From assembly GCF_000092225.1 (NCBI RefSeq), contig NC_014158.1, forward strand, positions 2,046,001-2,110,000: DNA of 64,000 nt, in the 5' to 3' direction. The notes below the pieces were generated by a model. It saw nothing but the letters and a program-made list of their open reading frames with translations, did no database searches and was not told where the DNA came from. Both the position numbers and the translations under genes were made by a program. Below are positions 1 to 8,987 of this stretch, piece by piece (within the stretch, counting starts at the first letter, position 1; every line of letters begins with the position of its first letter). This stretch comes from Tsukamurella paurometabola DSM 20162 (GTDB lineage: Bacteria > Actinomycetota > Actinomycetes > Mycobacteriales > Mycobacteriaceae).

Positions 1-1
1 G

Positions 2-586
2 CACCTGGGCATGCCCATCGACCCGGCGGGCATCGCCGCCGTCCTCGCCGACGGCCGCCGCCGCGACCTCGATGTGCTCACGGTGGGGGATCGGATCGCC
101 GTGGGCAACGTGTACGTGGGCCTCGATTCCGTGGCGACGGAGATGATCAACCGCCTGCGCTGGATGGGTCCGCTGGCCTACCGCATCGCCCCGGCGCTGG
201 CGGCCCTGCGGTGGAAGCCGGCGACCTTCACGGTGACCGTCGACGGTGTCGCGCACCGACTACTGGCGCACATCGTGGTCATCGCGAACTCCGGCCGCTA
301 CGGCAGCGGTCTGCACATGGTTCCCTCGGCGTCCGCGGATAACGGCCGCATCGACGTGCTCGCGGTGCGCGGCGAGGGGTCCGTGGTCAGGCTGATCGGG
401 GCGATGGGGGAGGCGAAGACCGGTGTCCACGTACACCGCCCGGAGGTGATCACCTTCACCGGTCAGGAGATCTCCGTGACGGCCGATCGACCGATCCCGG
501 TGCACTCCGACGGTGACTACCTGCAGAAGCTGCCCGTCACCGTCGGTCTCCGCAAAGCCGTTCTCCCGGTGCTCGTCCCGCGCTGA
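2..586 (+). CDS. Diacylglycerol kinase / YegS-type lipid kinase, 3' part
   Basis: The reading frame is open from the first bases, so this is the C-terminal part of a gene that starts left of the window. The visible 195 residues fit the C-terminal beta-sandwich domain of the DAGK-catalytic (YegS/BmrU, Rv2252) lipid kinase family. They include the stretch HLGMPIDP near the left edge, which corresponds to the segment just after the family's GGDGT nucleotide-binding motif, then RDLDVLTVG, HIVVIANSGRYGSG and IPVHSDGDYL near the end. Members phosphorylate diacylglycerol or related lipids, in mycobacteria as a step toward phosphatidylinositol mannosides. The ATP-binding half cannot be checked here. 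An in-frame ATG lies at 11, but starting there would remove the catalytic domain, so it is not taken as the start. Confidence 0.8.
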   Translation, partial: HLGMPIDPAGIAAVLADGRRRDLDVLTVGDRIAVGNVYVGLDSVATEMINRLRWMGPLAYRIAPALAALRWKPATFTVTVDGVAHRLLAHIVVIANSGRYGSGLHMVPSASADNGRIDVLAVRGEGSVVRLIGAMGEAKTGVHVHRPEVITFTGQEISVTADRPIPVHSDGDYLQKLPVTVGLRKAVLPVLVPR

Positions 587-590
587 CGGC

Positions 591-2219
591 TCAGGCGATC
601 GCGGCGCGCAGGGTGTCCAGACCCATGCCGCCCAGGGCGAGGGCGTCCCGGTGGAAGTCCTTGACCGACGATCCCGGGTGCGCCGCGAGGTAGGCGTCGC
701 GGGTCTGCTCCCATACCCGCTGTCCCACCGAGTACGACGGTGCCTGGCCGGGCCAGCCCAGGTATCGGTGGTACTCGAACCGGAGCTGCTCGTCGGACAT
801 GGCGACGTGCGAGCGCAGGAAGGCCCAGCCCTTCTCGTACGTCCACGCGCCTCCACCCACCTCGGCGGGCGCCTCGAAGCCGCAGTGCACACCGATGTCG
901 AGCACCACTCGCGCCGCGCGCAGCCGCTGCGAGTCGAGCATGCCCATGAGGTCGCCGTCGTCGTCGAGGAAGCCGAGATCCCGCATGAGTCGTTCCGCGT
1001 ACAGCGCCCAGCCCTCACCGTGTCCCGAGGTGAACGAGTACAGCTTGCGCCAGCGGTTCAGCGGCGCGATCACGGCCTGCCCGATCTGCAGGTGGTGTCC
1101 CGGGACACCTTCGTGGTAGACGGTGGTCTTCTCCTGCCAGGTGTGGAACTCGGTGACGCCCTTCGGAACCGACCACCACATCGAACCCGGACGAGTCAGG
1201 TCGGCCGAGGGTCCGGTGTAGTAGATGCCGCCGCTGCTGCTCGGCGCGATCCGGCAGTCCAAGTGATGCAGCGGCGCCGGGATATCGAAGTGTGTGCCCG
1301 CCAGGGCGGCGACCGACTCGTCCGAGGTCCGCTGCATCCATGCCTGGAGTGCATCGGTGCCGTGCAGTGCGTACCGCGGCTCGGTGTCCAGGCGCGTGAT
1401 CGCCTCCGCCACCGTCGATCCCGGGTACAGCCGCTGCGCGACCTCGTGCTGTTCGGCGACGATCGACGCCAGCAGCTGCTGCCCCCAGGCGTACGTCTCC
1501 TCCAGATCGACATTGGTGCCCAGGAACAGCCGCGAGTACAGCGGATAGGCCTCGCGCCCCACTCCCAGACCGCCCGAACGATCCACCGGCACCGCCGACG
1601 GCGCGATCTCGTCGGAGAGCACCGTGGCGAACCTGGCGAACGCCGCGTGGATGGCCTCGACGAGGCCGTCCGGAATCGGTCCGCTGAGCCGGTCGGCGTT
1701 CGCCGCGACTTGCTCTCCCGCTTCGCGGGCCTGGGTGAGGCACTCGGTGACCTGAAGAGCGGCGAACGGCCACGAACCGTCGGTGAGCCGGGCCCGCAGA
1801 CCCGAGATGGCCGAGTCGACGGCGGCGGGCACCGCGGACAGACGCGCGACGAGGAGGGCATCCGCCTCGTCGGTGCCGGTACCCATCAGGTCGAAGACAT
1901 CGCGGATGCCTTGGAGCGGTGAGGCGATCACGTTGAGGTCGCCCACGATCCGTCCGGCGTCGGCCAGTTCGATCTGCACACCGAGGCGTTCACGCAGTGC
2001 ATCGGCGGTCACCCGGTCGGCATCGGACTCCGGTGTGAGTGCGGCCAGTTCCGCGAGCGTGGTGCGGGCCAGATCGATCCGGGCCCGAATGCCCCCGGGG
2101 GAGTAGTCCGTGAGCCGGTCGTCGAAGTCCGTGACCCCGACCGCGGTCGCCTCCACCGGATCCGCCGCGGCGAGTTCCTGGGCGAAGCGGTCGGCGAGGT
2201 CATCGATCGGCGAAGTCAT
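591..2219 (-). CDS. DUF885 family protein, putative zinc metallopeptidase
   Basis: A 542-residue protein, normal length for DUF885 proteins. The diagnostic motif HEGVPGHHLQ lies near residue 370, the family's HExxH-like zinc-binding signature (HEGxPGH), and GHGEGWALYAERL follows about 30 residues later, supplying the downstream glutamate expected of a gluzincin. No signal peptide is visible at MTSPIDDLADRFAQ, so a cytoplasmic protein is likely. DUF885 proteins are generally taken to be peptidases of the M3-like fold, but a substrate is not known for this one. It converges on the lipid kinase gene with only 4 bases between the stop codons. Start ATG at 2219 is the first in frame and fits family N-termini. 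Confidence 0.85.
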   Translation of the reverse strand: MTSPIDDLADRFAQELAAADPVEATAVGVTDFDDRLTDYSPGGIRARIDLARTTLAELAALTPESDADRVTADALRERLGVQIELADAGRIVGDLNVIASPLQGIRDVFDLMGTGTDEADALLVARLSAVPAAVDSAISGLRARLTDGSWPFAALQVTECLTQAREAGEQVAANADRLSGPIPDGLVEAIHAAFARFATVLSDEIAPSAVPVDRSGGLGVGREAYPLYSRLFLGTNVDLEETYAWGQQLLASIVAEQHEVAQRLYPGSTVAEAITRLDTEPRYALHGTDALQAWMQRTSDESVAALAGTHFDIPAPLHHLDCRIAPSSSGGIYYTGPSADLTRPGSMWWSVPKGVTEFHTWQEKTTVYHEGVPGHHLQIGQAVIAPLNRWRKLYSFTSGHGEGWALYAERLMRDLGFLDDDGDLMGMLDSQRLRAARVVLDIGVHCGFEAPAEVGGGAWTYEKGWAFLRSHVAMSDEQLRFEYHRYLGWPGQAPSYSVGQRVWEQTRDAYLAAHPGSSVKDFHRDALALGGMGLDTLRAAIA

Positions 2220-2274
2220 GAACCGATCCTACGGCGGCCGTCCGGCCCGCATCGCCGTCCGTGGGATCGGGCCG

Positions 2275-2769
2275 CTACCGGACGACGGTAGGCGTCCGGC
2301 GGAGCCGGTGCCGGTCCGAGCGGGCCGGTCCGGCCGAGGTGAACGCCACGGTGGCGATCAGCCCGATCACCGCGAGCACCCAGAACCCACCCGGAAGCCA
2401 GTGCTGGTGGTGGGCCAGTTCGAAGGTCTCCTTGACGGCGATCAATACGGCGCCCGCCGCCACGATCATCCAGCCCCGGGCCACCGAGAAGTACCGCTCC
2501 AGGCTCTCCATCTGCGCCGTCGTGAGCACCGTGGTGAGCGTGTCGACGTACTGCGATTGGCGCCGGCGCGAGAGGAACAGGGCGACCGGCGGAATCAGCC
2601 ACCACCACGCCGAGACCCGCGACGGCGGCGCGGTCGACTCGATCGTCTCCCGTACCTCGGTCAGGTGTGCCCGCTCCGCTTCCAGCTCCACGCGGGACTG
2701 GAACAGCGGACCGATCACCAGCAGCCAGCCGCCGAGGTACGCGCCCCAGCGGATCACCGTTTCGAGCAT
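2275..2769 (-). CDS. Small membrane protein of unknown function
   Basis: 164 residues that I do not recognise. The N-terminus has one hydrophobic segment (about residues 5-22), followed by a charged stretch ending near residue 50, a second segment at about 55-68 (WWWLIPPVALFLS), then two more around 97-112 and 126-146. This gives about four membrane spans, with a positively charged C-terminus (RSDRHRLRRTP). It sits between DUF885 and the YpfJ-type peptidase genes, all on the minus strand. The upstream peptidase gene stops at 2774, 4 bases before this start, so the two are probably cotranscribed. The reading frame is intact and its codon use matches its neighbours. Confidence 0.6.
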   Translation of the reverse strand: MLETVIRWGAYLGGWLLVIGPLFQSRVELEAERAHLTEVRETIESTAPPSRVSAWWWLIPPVALFLSRRRQSQYVDTLTTVLTTAQMESLERYFSVARGWMIVAAGAVLIAVKETFELAHHQHWLPGGFWVLAVIGLIATVAFTSAGPARSDRHRLRRTPTVVR

Positions 2770-2773
2770 CGGG

Positions 2774-3682
2774 TCAGATGGCGCCGCTGAAGGTGTCGCA
2801 CTGGGCGATGTTCCCGTTCGCCCGGTATCCGATGGTGAACCACTTCACGCGCTGCGCGGAGGTGCCGTGCGAGAAGGACTCCGGATTGGGGTTGCGGCCC
2901 GCATTGCGCTGGATGGTGTCGTCGCCGATCGCCTGCGCGGTCTGGATGGCGGCCGAGACATCCTGCTGTGAGAGCGGTTCGAGCATCGCGTCGGGGCCCT
3001 TATCGGCTCGCGAGCCCCACATGCCTGCATAGCAGTCGGCCTGCAGTTCGGTGCGCACGGAGCCGCCGTCGGCGCCGGACCCCTTCTGCGAGTTCTTGAT
3101 GTCACCGAGCAGCGTCTGCACGTGATGGCCGAATTCGTGGGCGACGATGTACTCCTGCGAGAACGCGGCGTTCGACCCGCCCATCTTCTGGATCACTCGA
3201 TCCATGAAGTCGAGCTGGAAGACGGCGACCTGGTCGCTCGGGCAATAGAACGGCCCGGTATCGGCGCCCGCGACGCCACAGGCGGTGTTGATGGAGTTCG
3301 CACCCACGGGCATGATCCTGGTTCCCCCCTTCGGCGGTTGGTAGCCGCGGAGCAACTGAGGCCAGACCTTGTTGAGTGAGTTGGTGGTCGCCACGATCCG
3401 GCAGGTGGTGTCCGTGTTCGCCAACTGGGGGGTGCAGGCCCGGATGCGATCGTTCATTTCCTGCTCGGACTGGCTCAGGCCCGCTCCGGCTCCGGCGCCG
3501 GGCCCGGCGGGGGAGGCCGAGTTCGGATCGCCGCCGCTGCCGCCGGTGAGGAAGTAGATCAGCAGGCCGATGATGACGGTGCCGATGCTGCCGCCGCCGA
3601 TCATCACACTGCGGCCGACGCCGCCGCCAGCGCTGACTGCACTGGTATCGAGAGGTCCGTTATCCCGAAAGGTCATGCGCAC
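2774..3682 (-). CDS. YpfJ-type neutral zinc metallopeptidase, membrane-anchored
   Basis: 302 residues with the layout of the YpfJ/zinc_peptidase family (KPN_02809-like): a short cytoplasmic head (MRMTFRDNGPLDTS), one membrane span at about residues 27-46 (IGTVIIGLLIYFLTGG), a low-complexity Gly/Ala/Pro linker, and an extracytoplasmic peptidase domain. The catalytic motif HEFGHHVQ lies near residue 184, and ELQADCYAG about 30 residues further on supplies the third zinc ligand. Cysteines are spaced through the exported domain and could form disulfides. The physiological substrate of the family is not established. The gene is divergent from aspS with about 90 bases between the two starts. Confidence 0.85.
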   Translation of the reverse strand: MRMTFRDNGPLDTSAVSAGGGVGRSVMIGGGSIGTVIIGLLIYFLTGGSGGDPNSASPAGPGAGAGAGLSQSEQEMNDRIRACTPQLANTDTTCRIVATTNSLNKVWPQLLRGYQPPKGGTRIMPVGANSINTACGVAGADTGPFYCPSDQVAVFQLDFMDRVIQKMGGSNAAFSQEYIVAHEFGHHVQTLLGDIKNSQKGSGADGGSVRTELQADCYAGMWGSRADKGPDAMLEPLSQQDVSAAIQTAQAIGDDTIQRNAGRNPNPESFSHGTSAQRVKWFTIGYRANGNIAQCDTFSGAI

Positions 3683-3772
3683 AGCTTTCCATGAGTGGGG
3701 TGCGATCGTGAACTGCTTCGCCCCGTAGCATGGCAGGCGCTCTACGAATCGTCATCGAAAGGACACCCGAAC

Positions 3773-5578
3773 GTGCTGCGCACCCACCTTGCTGGATCGT
3801 TGCGAGCGGAGGATGCCGGCACCGTCGTCACCCTCACCGGCTGGGTCGCCCGCCGACGTGACCACGGCGGCGTCATCTTCATCGACCTGCGCGACAGCTC
3901 GGGTGTGGCGCAGGTGGTCTTCCGGGAGTCCGCGGTCGCCGAGCAGGCCCACCGCCTGCGCTCCGAGTACTGCGTGCTGGTGACCGGCACCGTCGAGAAG
4001 CGTCCCGAGGGCAGCGAGAACCCGAACCTGCCGTCCGGCGCGATCGAGGTCAACGTCACCGACCTGACCGTGCTCAACGAGTCGGCGCCGCTGCCGTTCC
4101 AGCTCGATGAGGAGCCCGGTGAGGAAGCGCGCCTGAAGTACCGCTACCTGGATCTGCGCCGCGAGGGCCCGGCGGCTGCGATCAAGCTGCGCAGCCAGGC
4201 CAATGCGGTGGCGCGCAACATCTTGGCGCTCAACGACTTCACCGAGATCGAGACGCCGACGCTGACCCGGTCCACCCCGGAGGGCGCCCGCGACTTCCTG
4301 GTGCCCGCGCGCCTGCGCCCCGGCACCTTCTACGCGCTGCCGCAGAGCCCGCAGCTGTTCAAGCAGCTGCTCATGGTCGCGGGCATGGAGCGGTATTACC
4401 AGATCGCGCGCTGCTACCGCGACGAGGACTTCCGCGCCGACCGGCAGCCCGAGTTCACCCAGCTCGACATCGAGATGAGCTTCGTGGACCAGGAGGACGT
4501 GATCGCCCTCGGCGAGCAGATCGTCAAGGCGCTCTGGTCGCTCATCGGCCACGAGATCCCCACCCCGATCCCGCGCCTGACCTACGCCGAGGCGATGCGC
4601 CGCTTCGGCTCGGACAAGCCGGACCTGCGCTTCGGGCTCGAACTGGTCGAGTGCACCGAGTACTTCTCCGGCACCCCGTTCCGCGTCTTCCAGGCGCCGT
4701 ACGTCGGTGCGGTCGTCATGCCGGGCGGCGCGAGCCAGCCCCGCCGCCAGCTCGACGCCTGGCAGGAGTGGGCCAAGCAGCGCGGCGCCCGCGGCCTCGC
4801 GTACGTGCTGATCGGCGAGGACGGCGAGCTCACCGGCCCCGTCGCCAAGAACCTCTCGGACGACGAACGCGCCGGCCTCGCGGCCCATGTGGGTGCCCAG
4901 CCGGGCGACTGCGTCTTCTTCGCCGCCGGCCCCACCAAGACGATGCGCGCCCTGCTCGGCGCGGCCCGCGGCGAGATCGCCGACAAGCTGGGCCTGATCA
5001 AGGACGGCGACTGGGCCTTCACCTGGGTCGTCGACGCCCCGTTGTTCGAGCCGGCCGACGACGCCACCGCCTCGGGCGACGTGGCCGTGGGCGACGGCGC
5101 CTGGACGGCGGTGCACCACGCCTTCACCAGCCCCAAGCCCGAGTCGATCGACACCTTCGACACCGATCCGGGCAGCGCCCTGGCCTACGCCTACGACATC
5201 GTCTGCAACGGCAACGAGATCGGCGGCGGCTCGATCCGTATCCACCGCCGCGACGTCCAGGAGCGCGTCTTCGCGATCATGGGCATCGACGAGGAGCAGG
5301 CCCGCGAGAAGTTCGGCTTCCTGCTCGACGCCTTCTCCTACGGCGCACCGCCGCACGGCGGCATCGCCTTCGGCTGGGACCGTGTGGTCTCGCTGCTCGC
5401 CGGTGCGCCGTCGATCCGCGAAGTCATCGCGTTCCCGAAGTCGGGTGGTGGCGTCGACCCGCTCACGGACGCGCCCGCGGCGATCACCGCGCAACAACGC
5501 CGTGAATCCGGCATGGACGCCAAGCCCAAGGCCGCCGAGCCGAAGCCCGATCCGGCCGCCGCACAGCCCACCGAGTAG
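3773..5578 (+). CDS. aspS: Aspartate--tRNA ligase
   Basis: 601 residues, the size of mycobacterial AspRS (about 596). It attaches aspartate to tRNA(Asp), and in many actinobacteria also misacylates tRNA(Asn) for the amidotransferase route. The N-terminal OB-fold anticodon domain reads [19 protein letters not shown]. Class II motif 2 is [16 protein letters not shown], a bacterial GAD-type insertion follows, and motif 3 is [10 protein letters not shown]. The GTG at 3773 is chosen because (M)[10 protein letters not shown] aligns with the known family start and an AAAGGA ribosome site lies at 3758-3763. An in-frame start further upstream at 3695 would add 26 unmatched residues. The C-terminus carries a short Lys/Pro/Ala-rich tail (residues about 580-601) that is not part of the fold. 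Confidence 0.96.
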   Translation: MLRTHLAGSLRAEDAGTVVTLTGWVARRRDHGGVIFIDLRDSSGVAQVVFRESAVAEQAHRLRSEYCVLVTGTVEKRPEGSENPNLPSGAIEVNVTDLTVLNESAPLPFQLDEEPGEEARLKYRYLDLRREGPAAAIKLRSQANAVARNILALNDFTEIETPTLTRSTPEGARDFLVPARLRPGTFYALPQSPQLFKQLLMVAGMERYYQIARCYRDEDFRADRQPEFTQLDIEMSFVDQEDVIALGEQIVKALWSLIGHEIPTPIPRLTYAEAMRRFGSDKPDLRFGLELVECTEYFSGTPFRVFQAPYVGAVVMPGGASQPRRQLDAWQEWAKQRGARGLAYVLIGEDGELTGPVAKNLSDDERAGLAAHVGAQPGDCVFFAAGPTKTMRALLGAARGEIADKLGLIKDGDWAFTWVVDAPLFEPADDATASGDVAVGDGAWTAVHHAFTSPKPESIDTFDTDPGSALAYAYDIVCNGNEIGGGSIRIHRRDVQERVFAIMGIDEEQAREKFGFLLDAFSYGAPPHGGIAFGWDRVVSLLAGAPSIREVIAFPKSGGGVDPLTDAPAAITAQQRRESGMDAKPKAAEPKPDPAAAQPTE

Positions 5579-5601
5579 TCGATCCCGGGGAAACGCGACC
5601 A

Positions 5602-6534
5602 GTGCGCCACATCCGGGTGATCAGTCCACCCGACCGGACCGACGCGGTGCTCGCGTTGTTCCGGTCGCGGCCGGGCGTCACCCACGTCACACTCGCGGTC
5701 GGTGCGTCACTCGCCCCCGCGGGCGATGTGCTGGGCGCCGACGTCACCCGCGAGGCCGCCCATCGCGTCTTGCAGGGCCTCGAGGAATTGGGAATCCCCG
5801 CCGACGGCGCGGTCACCGTCTCGACCCTGGACACGGTGCTCTCCGATGCCGCGGACGCCGCGGAGAAGGCGGTGCCCGGCGACCCATCGGATGCCGTGGT
5901 CTGGGAAGAACTGACCGCCCGGACCCGCGAGGAGTCGACGCTCAACTCGACCTTCCTCGCCTTCCTTGTGCTCGCGGTGCTGCTCGCGGCGGTCGGCGTG
6001 GTCACCAACTCCCCGGTCACAGTGGTCGGCGCGATGGTCGTCGGACCCGAATTCGGGCCGCTCGCAGCGATCGCCGTGGCACTCGCGACCCGTCGCCTGC
6101 ATTTCGCGGCGCGCCCGCTGATCGCGCTGTCGGTCGGCTTCCCGGTGGCGATGGTGTGCACCTGGCTCGGGGCCGAGGCCGCGCTCGCCGCGGATCTGTT
6201 CACCGTGGACGTCCTCGATACGGCGGGCCAGGTGGACTTCATCTACCGGGTCGGCCCGTTCTCGCTGATCGTCGCGTTGCTCGCCGGTGCCGCGGGCATG
6301 ATCTCGATGGTCACCGCGAAGTCCGCGGCGCTGGTGGGCGTGTTCATCTCGGTGACCACGGTTCCCGCCGCCGGGTACGCAGTAGTGGCCGCTACCGTCG
6401 GGGAGTGGCAGCGCGCGCTCGAATCCACGGGGCAGCTCGCCATCAACCTCGTCGGGATCGTCGTCGCGGGCGTCCTGGTGCTGGTCCTGCGGCCCGCGGC
6501 ATGGCGCGATATGCGAGAGCAGGTGGGGCTGTGA
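5602..6534 (+). CDS. DUF389 domain membrane protein
   Basis: 310 residues. The first 110 are soluble (MRHIRVISPPDRTDAVLALF, a ferredoxin-like or ACT-like fold by appearance). They are followed by about six hydrophobic spans beginning LNSTFLAFLVLAVLLAAVG, with the DUF389 hallmark MVVGPEFGPLAAIA after the second span and a final span IVVAGVLVLVLRP. DUF389 (TIGR00341-like) proteins are widespread in actinobacteria and have no settled function. It starts with GTG 23 bases after aspS and ends with a 4-base overlap (GTGA) with the ATP-grasp gene, which suggests translational coupling to that operon rather than to aspS alone. Confidence 0.85.
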   Translation: MRHIRVISPPDRTDAVLALFRSRPGVTHVTLAVGASLAPAGDVLGADVTREAAHRVLQGLEELGIPADGAVTVSTLDTVLSDAADAAEKAVPGDPSDAVVWEELTARTREESTLNSTFLAFLVLAVLLAAVGVVTNSPVTVVGAMVVGPEFGPLAAIAVALATRRLHFAARPLIALSVGFPVAMVCTWLGAEAALAADLFTVDVLDTAGQVDFIYRVGPFSLIVALLAGAAGMISMVTAKSAALVGVFISVTTVPAAGYAVVAATVGEWQRALESTGQLAINLVGIVVAGVLVLVLRPAAWRDMREQVGL

Positions 6535-8987
6535 CCGTCGACGGACTACAGGATCTCGACGCCGATGCCCTCGCCCGGTTGCAGGCACGGGTACGGGGCC
6601 TGATCGATGACGAGGGCATCACCTACAACGCACTCGACGCGTTACCGAGTGACCTCGCCGCACCGGCCACCACCGGGCGGTGGCGACTCGATCCGTTGCC
6701 GGTGCTGCTGAGTACCGACGAGTGGGAACCCCTGGCGCGCGGCGCCGCCCAGCGGTCGACGCTGCTCGACGCGCTGCTCCGCGACTTCTACGGCGAACAG
6801 CGCACCATCCGCGACGGCCTGCTGCCCCCCGAGGTGCTGTTCGCCCACCCCGGTTTCATCCGCCGGGCCTTCGGTGTTCCCGCGCCCGGGACCAAGGCGT
6901 TGTTCCTGCACGCCGCTGACGTCGGCCGGATCGGAGCCGGCGGCGCGTACGCGGTGGCCGCCGACCGCACCCAGGCGCCGTCGGGCGTGGGCTACGCCCT
7001 CGCGGACCGGCGGGTCACCTCCCGCGCCCTGCCCCGCGAATTCCGCTCCGAGACACCGCGACCGGTGTCGTCGTTCGCCGCCGCGCTGCGGGGGCAACTG
7101 CTCGAGAGCGCTCCACCCGGGGTCGACGATCCCACGGTGGTGGTGCTCAGTCCCGGATCGTTCTCCGAGACGGCGTTCGACCAGGCCTACCTCGCCTCCG
7201 TGCTCGGATTCCCGCTGGTCGAGGCCTCCGACCTCACCGTCCGCGACGGTGGTGTGTACATGCGCGCACTCGGCCGAATGAAACGCGTCGACGTGGTGCT
7301 GCGCCGTGTCGACTCCGAGTTCTCCGACCCGCTCGATCTGCGCACCGACTCCCGGCTCGGTGTGGTCGGCCTGGTCGAGATGATGACCCGCGGGGCCGTC
7401 ACCGTGGTGAACACACTCGGCTCCGGCGTTCTGGAGAACCCGGCCCTGCACGCCTACCTGCCGCAGTTGTGCCGCGCCCTGCTCGATGAGGACCTGTTGC
7501 TCGACTCCACCCCGACCGTGCACGCGGCCACTCCCGCCGGTCGCGCCGTGATCGACGGCGCACTCGACGATCAGTTGCTGATCGATTTCTCCACCGGGGA
7601 GCGGATCCTGGGCGCCGACCTCACCGCCGAGGCCGCCGCGGCACTGCGCGCCCGCATAGCCGAGCAGCCCGCGCTGTGGTGCGCGAAGGAACTGGTGCCC
7701 TTCGACACCGAGCCCGCTCTGTCCGACGGTGCCGTGCTGGACCGCGGATTCTCCCTGCGGGTCTTCTCGCTGGCGCAGGAGGCCGGCTACACCGTGCTCG
7801 GTGGCGGCCTCGGCCAGGTCCTCCTCGACGGTGCCGCCGGCGCGCAACTGCATACATCGGCGGCCCGTGACGTCTGGGTGCCCGCGGGGGAGGACAGCCG
7901 CGGATCGATCCGCGTGGCGACCTCTCCGCGCGTGGCCAGGATGAACGGCGTCACGGCGAGCGGACCCGTCGCCACCCCGCGCGTCCTGTCCGACCTGTTC
8001 TGGATCGGCCGGTACGCAGAACGCGCGGAGGCGATGGTGCGGCTGCTCAGTGTGGCCCGCGAACGCGATCAGGAGTTCCGGCACCGGCCCTGGCAGCCCG
8101 GGGCCGCCTCCCTGCAGCCCCTGCTCGACGCCGTCGTCGAGGTGTCCGATACCGGGCAACTCGGACCGATCGTGGCCGAGGGCGCCGACCAGTCCGATGT
8201 GCTCGCCCGATTGCGTCGACTCACCCTCGACACCGACCTGCCCGGCACCGTCGCCTTCGCCGGCGTGCGCCTGCGCGCCTGCCTGCGCGCGGTCCGGGAT
8301 CAGATGTCGACCGACACCTGGCTCGTGCTCAGCGGCGCCGAGCGCTCGCTGGGCCGGCTCGCCGCCGACCGGCACGACGGGGGCGAGCAACTCGACCAGA
8401 CCCTCGGCGAGGTGCTGGTCTCGCTGCTCGCCTTCGCCGGACTCGCCCGTGAATCGCTGGTCCAAGATCCAGGATGGCGCATGATGGACGCCGGGCGGCG
8501 GATCGAGCGGGCCCTGCAGTTGGCCGACCTGACCACATCCACCGTGGTCCCGGCCCGAGAATCCGAGGTCGAGACAGGCCTGCTCGACGCGTACCTCGTG
8601 GCCTGTGAGTCGTCGGTCACCTATCGGCGGCGGCACCGGTCGGTACTGCGTGCGGGCGCCGTGGTCGACCTGATGTTCCTCGACGCCGACAATCCACGGT
8701 CGATGGTCTTCCAGCTCGACTCGCTCTCGCGCGACCTGCAGAACCTGCCGGACGAGATGCGCAGCGTGGCCGCCGAACGCACCGCCACCGAACTACTGGG
8801 CCGGCTGCGCCGGTTCGACCCCGAGGAGGCCGAGACCGTGACCGACGGTGTCCGCACCGAACTCGTCGCACTGATCGATGCCATCACCGGTGGCCTGCGC
8901 GATATCTCAGACGTGCTTGAGCGGACCCGTTTCGCGCTGCCCGCCGAGGCTCGTCCGATCTGGGTCGGGGTGCCGTCGTGGGCCTGA
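6531..8987 (+). CDS. Circularly permuted ATP-grasp / alpha-E domain fusion protein
   Basis: 818 residues joining two families that are separate genes in many bacteria. Residues about 1-480 are a circularly permuted ATP-grasp domain (COG2308 type): RDFYGEQRTIRDGLLPPEVLF, FLHAADVGR, TVVVLSPG, LVEASDLTVRDG and VVNTLGSGVLENPAL. Residues about 485-818 are the helical alpha-E domain (COG2307 type), beginning VLSDLFWIGRYAERAEAMVRLL. Comparative work on amidoligases predicts that such proteins form peptide-like bonds, but no product is established. The GTG at 6531 overlaps the DUF389 stop and fits the family start; the frame is open far upstream, but those codons overlap DUF389 and aspS and encode Arg-rich sequence. 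The end overlaps the transglutaminase gene by 10 bases. Confidence 0.88.
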   Translation: MTVDGLQDLDADALARLQARVRGLIDDEGITYNALDALPSDLAAPATTGRWRLDPLPVLLSTDEWEPLARGAAQRSTLLDALLRDFYGEQRTIRDGLLPPEVLFAHPGFIRRAFGVPAPGTKALFLHAADVGRIGAGGAYAVAADRTQAPSGVGYALADRRVTSRALPREFRSETPRPVSSFAAALRGQLLESAPPGVDDPTVVVLSPGSFSETAFDQAYLASVLGFPLVEASDLTVRDGGVYMRALGRMKRVDVVLRRVDSEFSDPLDLRTDSRLGVVGLVEMMTRGAVTVVNTLGSGVLENPALHAYLPQLCRALLDEDLLLDSTPTVHAATPAGRAVIDGALDDQLLIDFSTGERILGADLTAEAAAALRARIAEQPALWCAKELVPFDTEPALSDGAVLDRGFSLRVFSLAQEAGYTVLGGGLGQVLLDGAAGAQLHTSAARDVWVPAGEDSRGSIRVATSPRVARMNGVTASGPVATPRVLSDLFWIGRYAERAEAMVRLLSVARERDQEFRHRPWQPGAASLQPLLDAVVEVSDTGQLGPIVAEGADQSDVLARLRRLTLDTDLPGTVAFAGVRLRACLRAVRDQMSTDTWLVLSGAERSLGRLAADRHDGGEQLDQTLGEVLVSLLAFAGLARESLVQDPGWRMMDAGRRIERALQLADLTTSTVVPARESEVETGLLDAYLVACESSVTYRRRHRSVLRAGAVVDLMFLDADNPRSMVFQLDSLSRDLQNLPDEMRSVAAERTATELLGRLRRFDPEEAETVTDGVRTELVALIDAITGGLRDISDVLERTRFALPAEARPIWVGVPSWA

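Noticed and set aside
3752-5497. 581-codon open frame on the minus strand inside aspS
   Set aside because: It is antisense to a certain gene, rich in Arg/Gly/Val/Leu as GC-rich shadow frames are, and has no recognisable domain.
5382-6530. Very long in-frame extension upstream of the ATP-grasp/alpha-E gene
   Set aside because: The extra codons overlap aspS and DUF389 in another frame and encode Arg/Pro-rich sequence with no family match; the GTG at 6531 gives the proper start.
6642-8636. 664-codon open frame on the minus strand inside the ATP-grasp/alpha-E gene
   Set aside because: Antisense to a gene with clear motifs; composition is that of a shadow frame.
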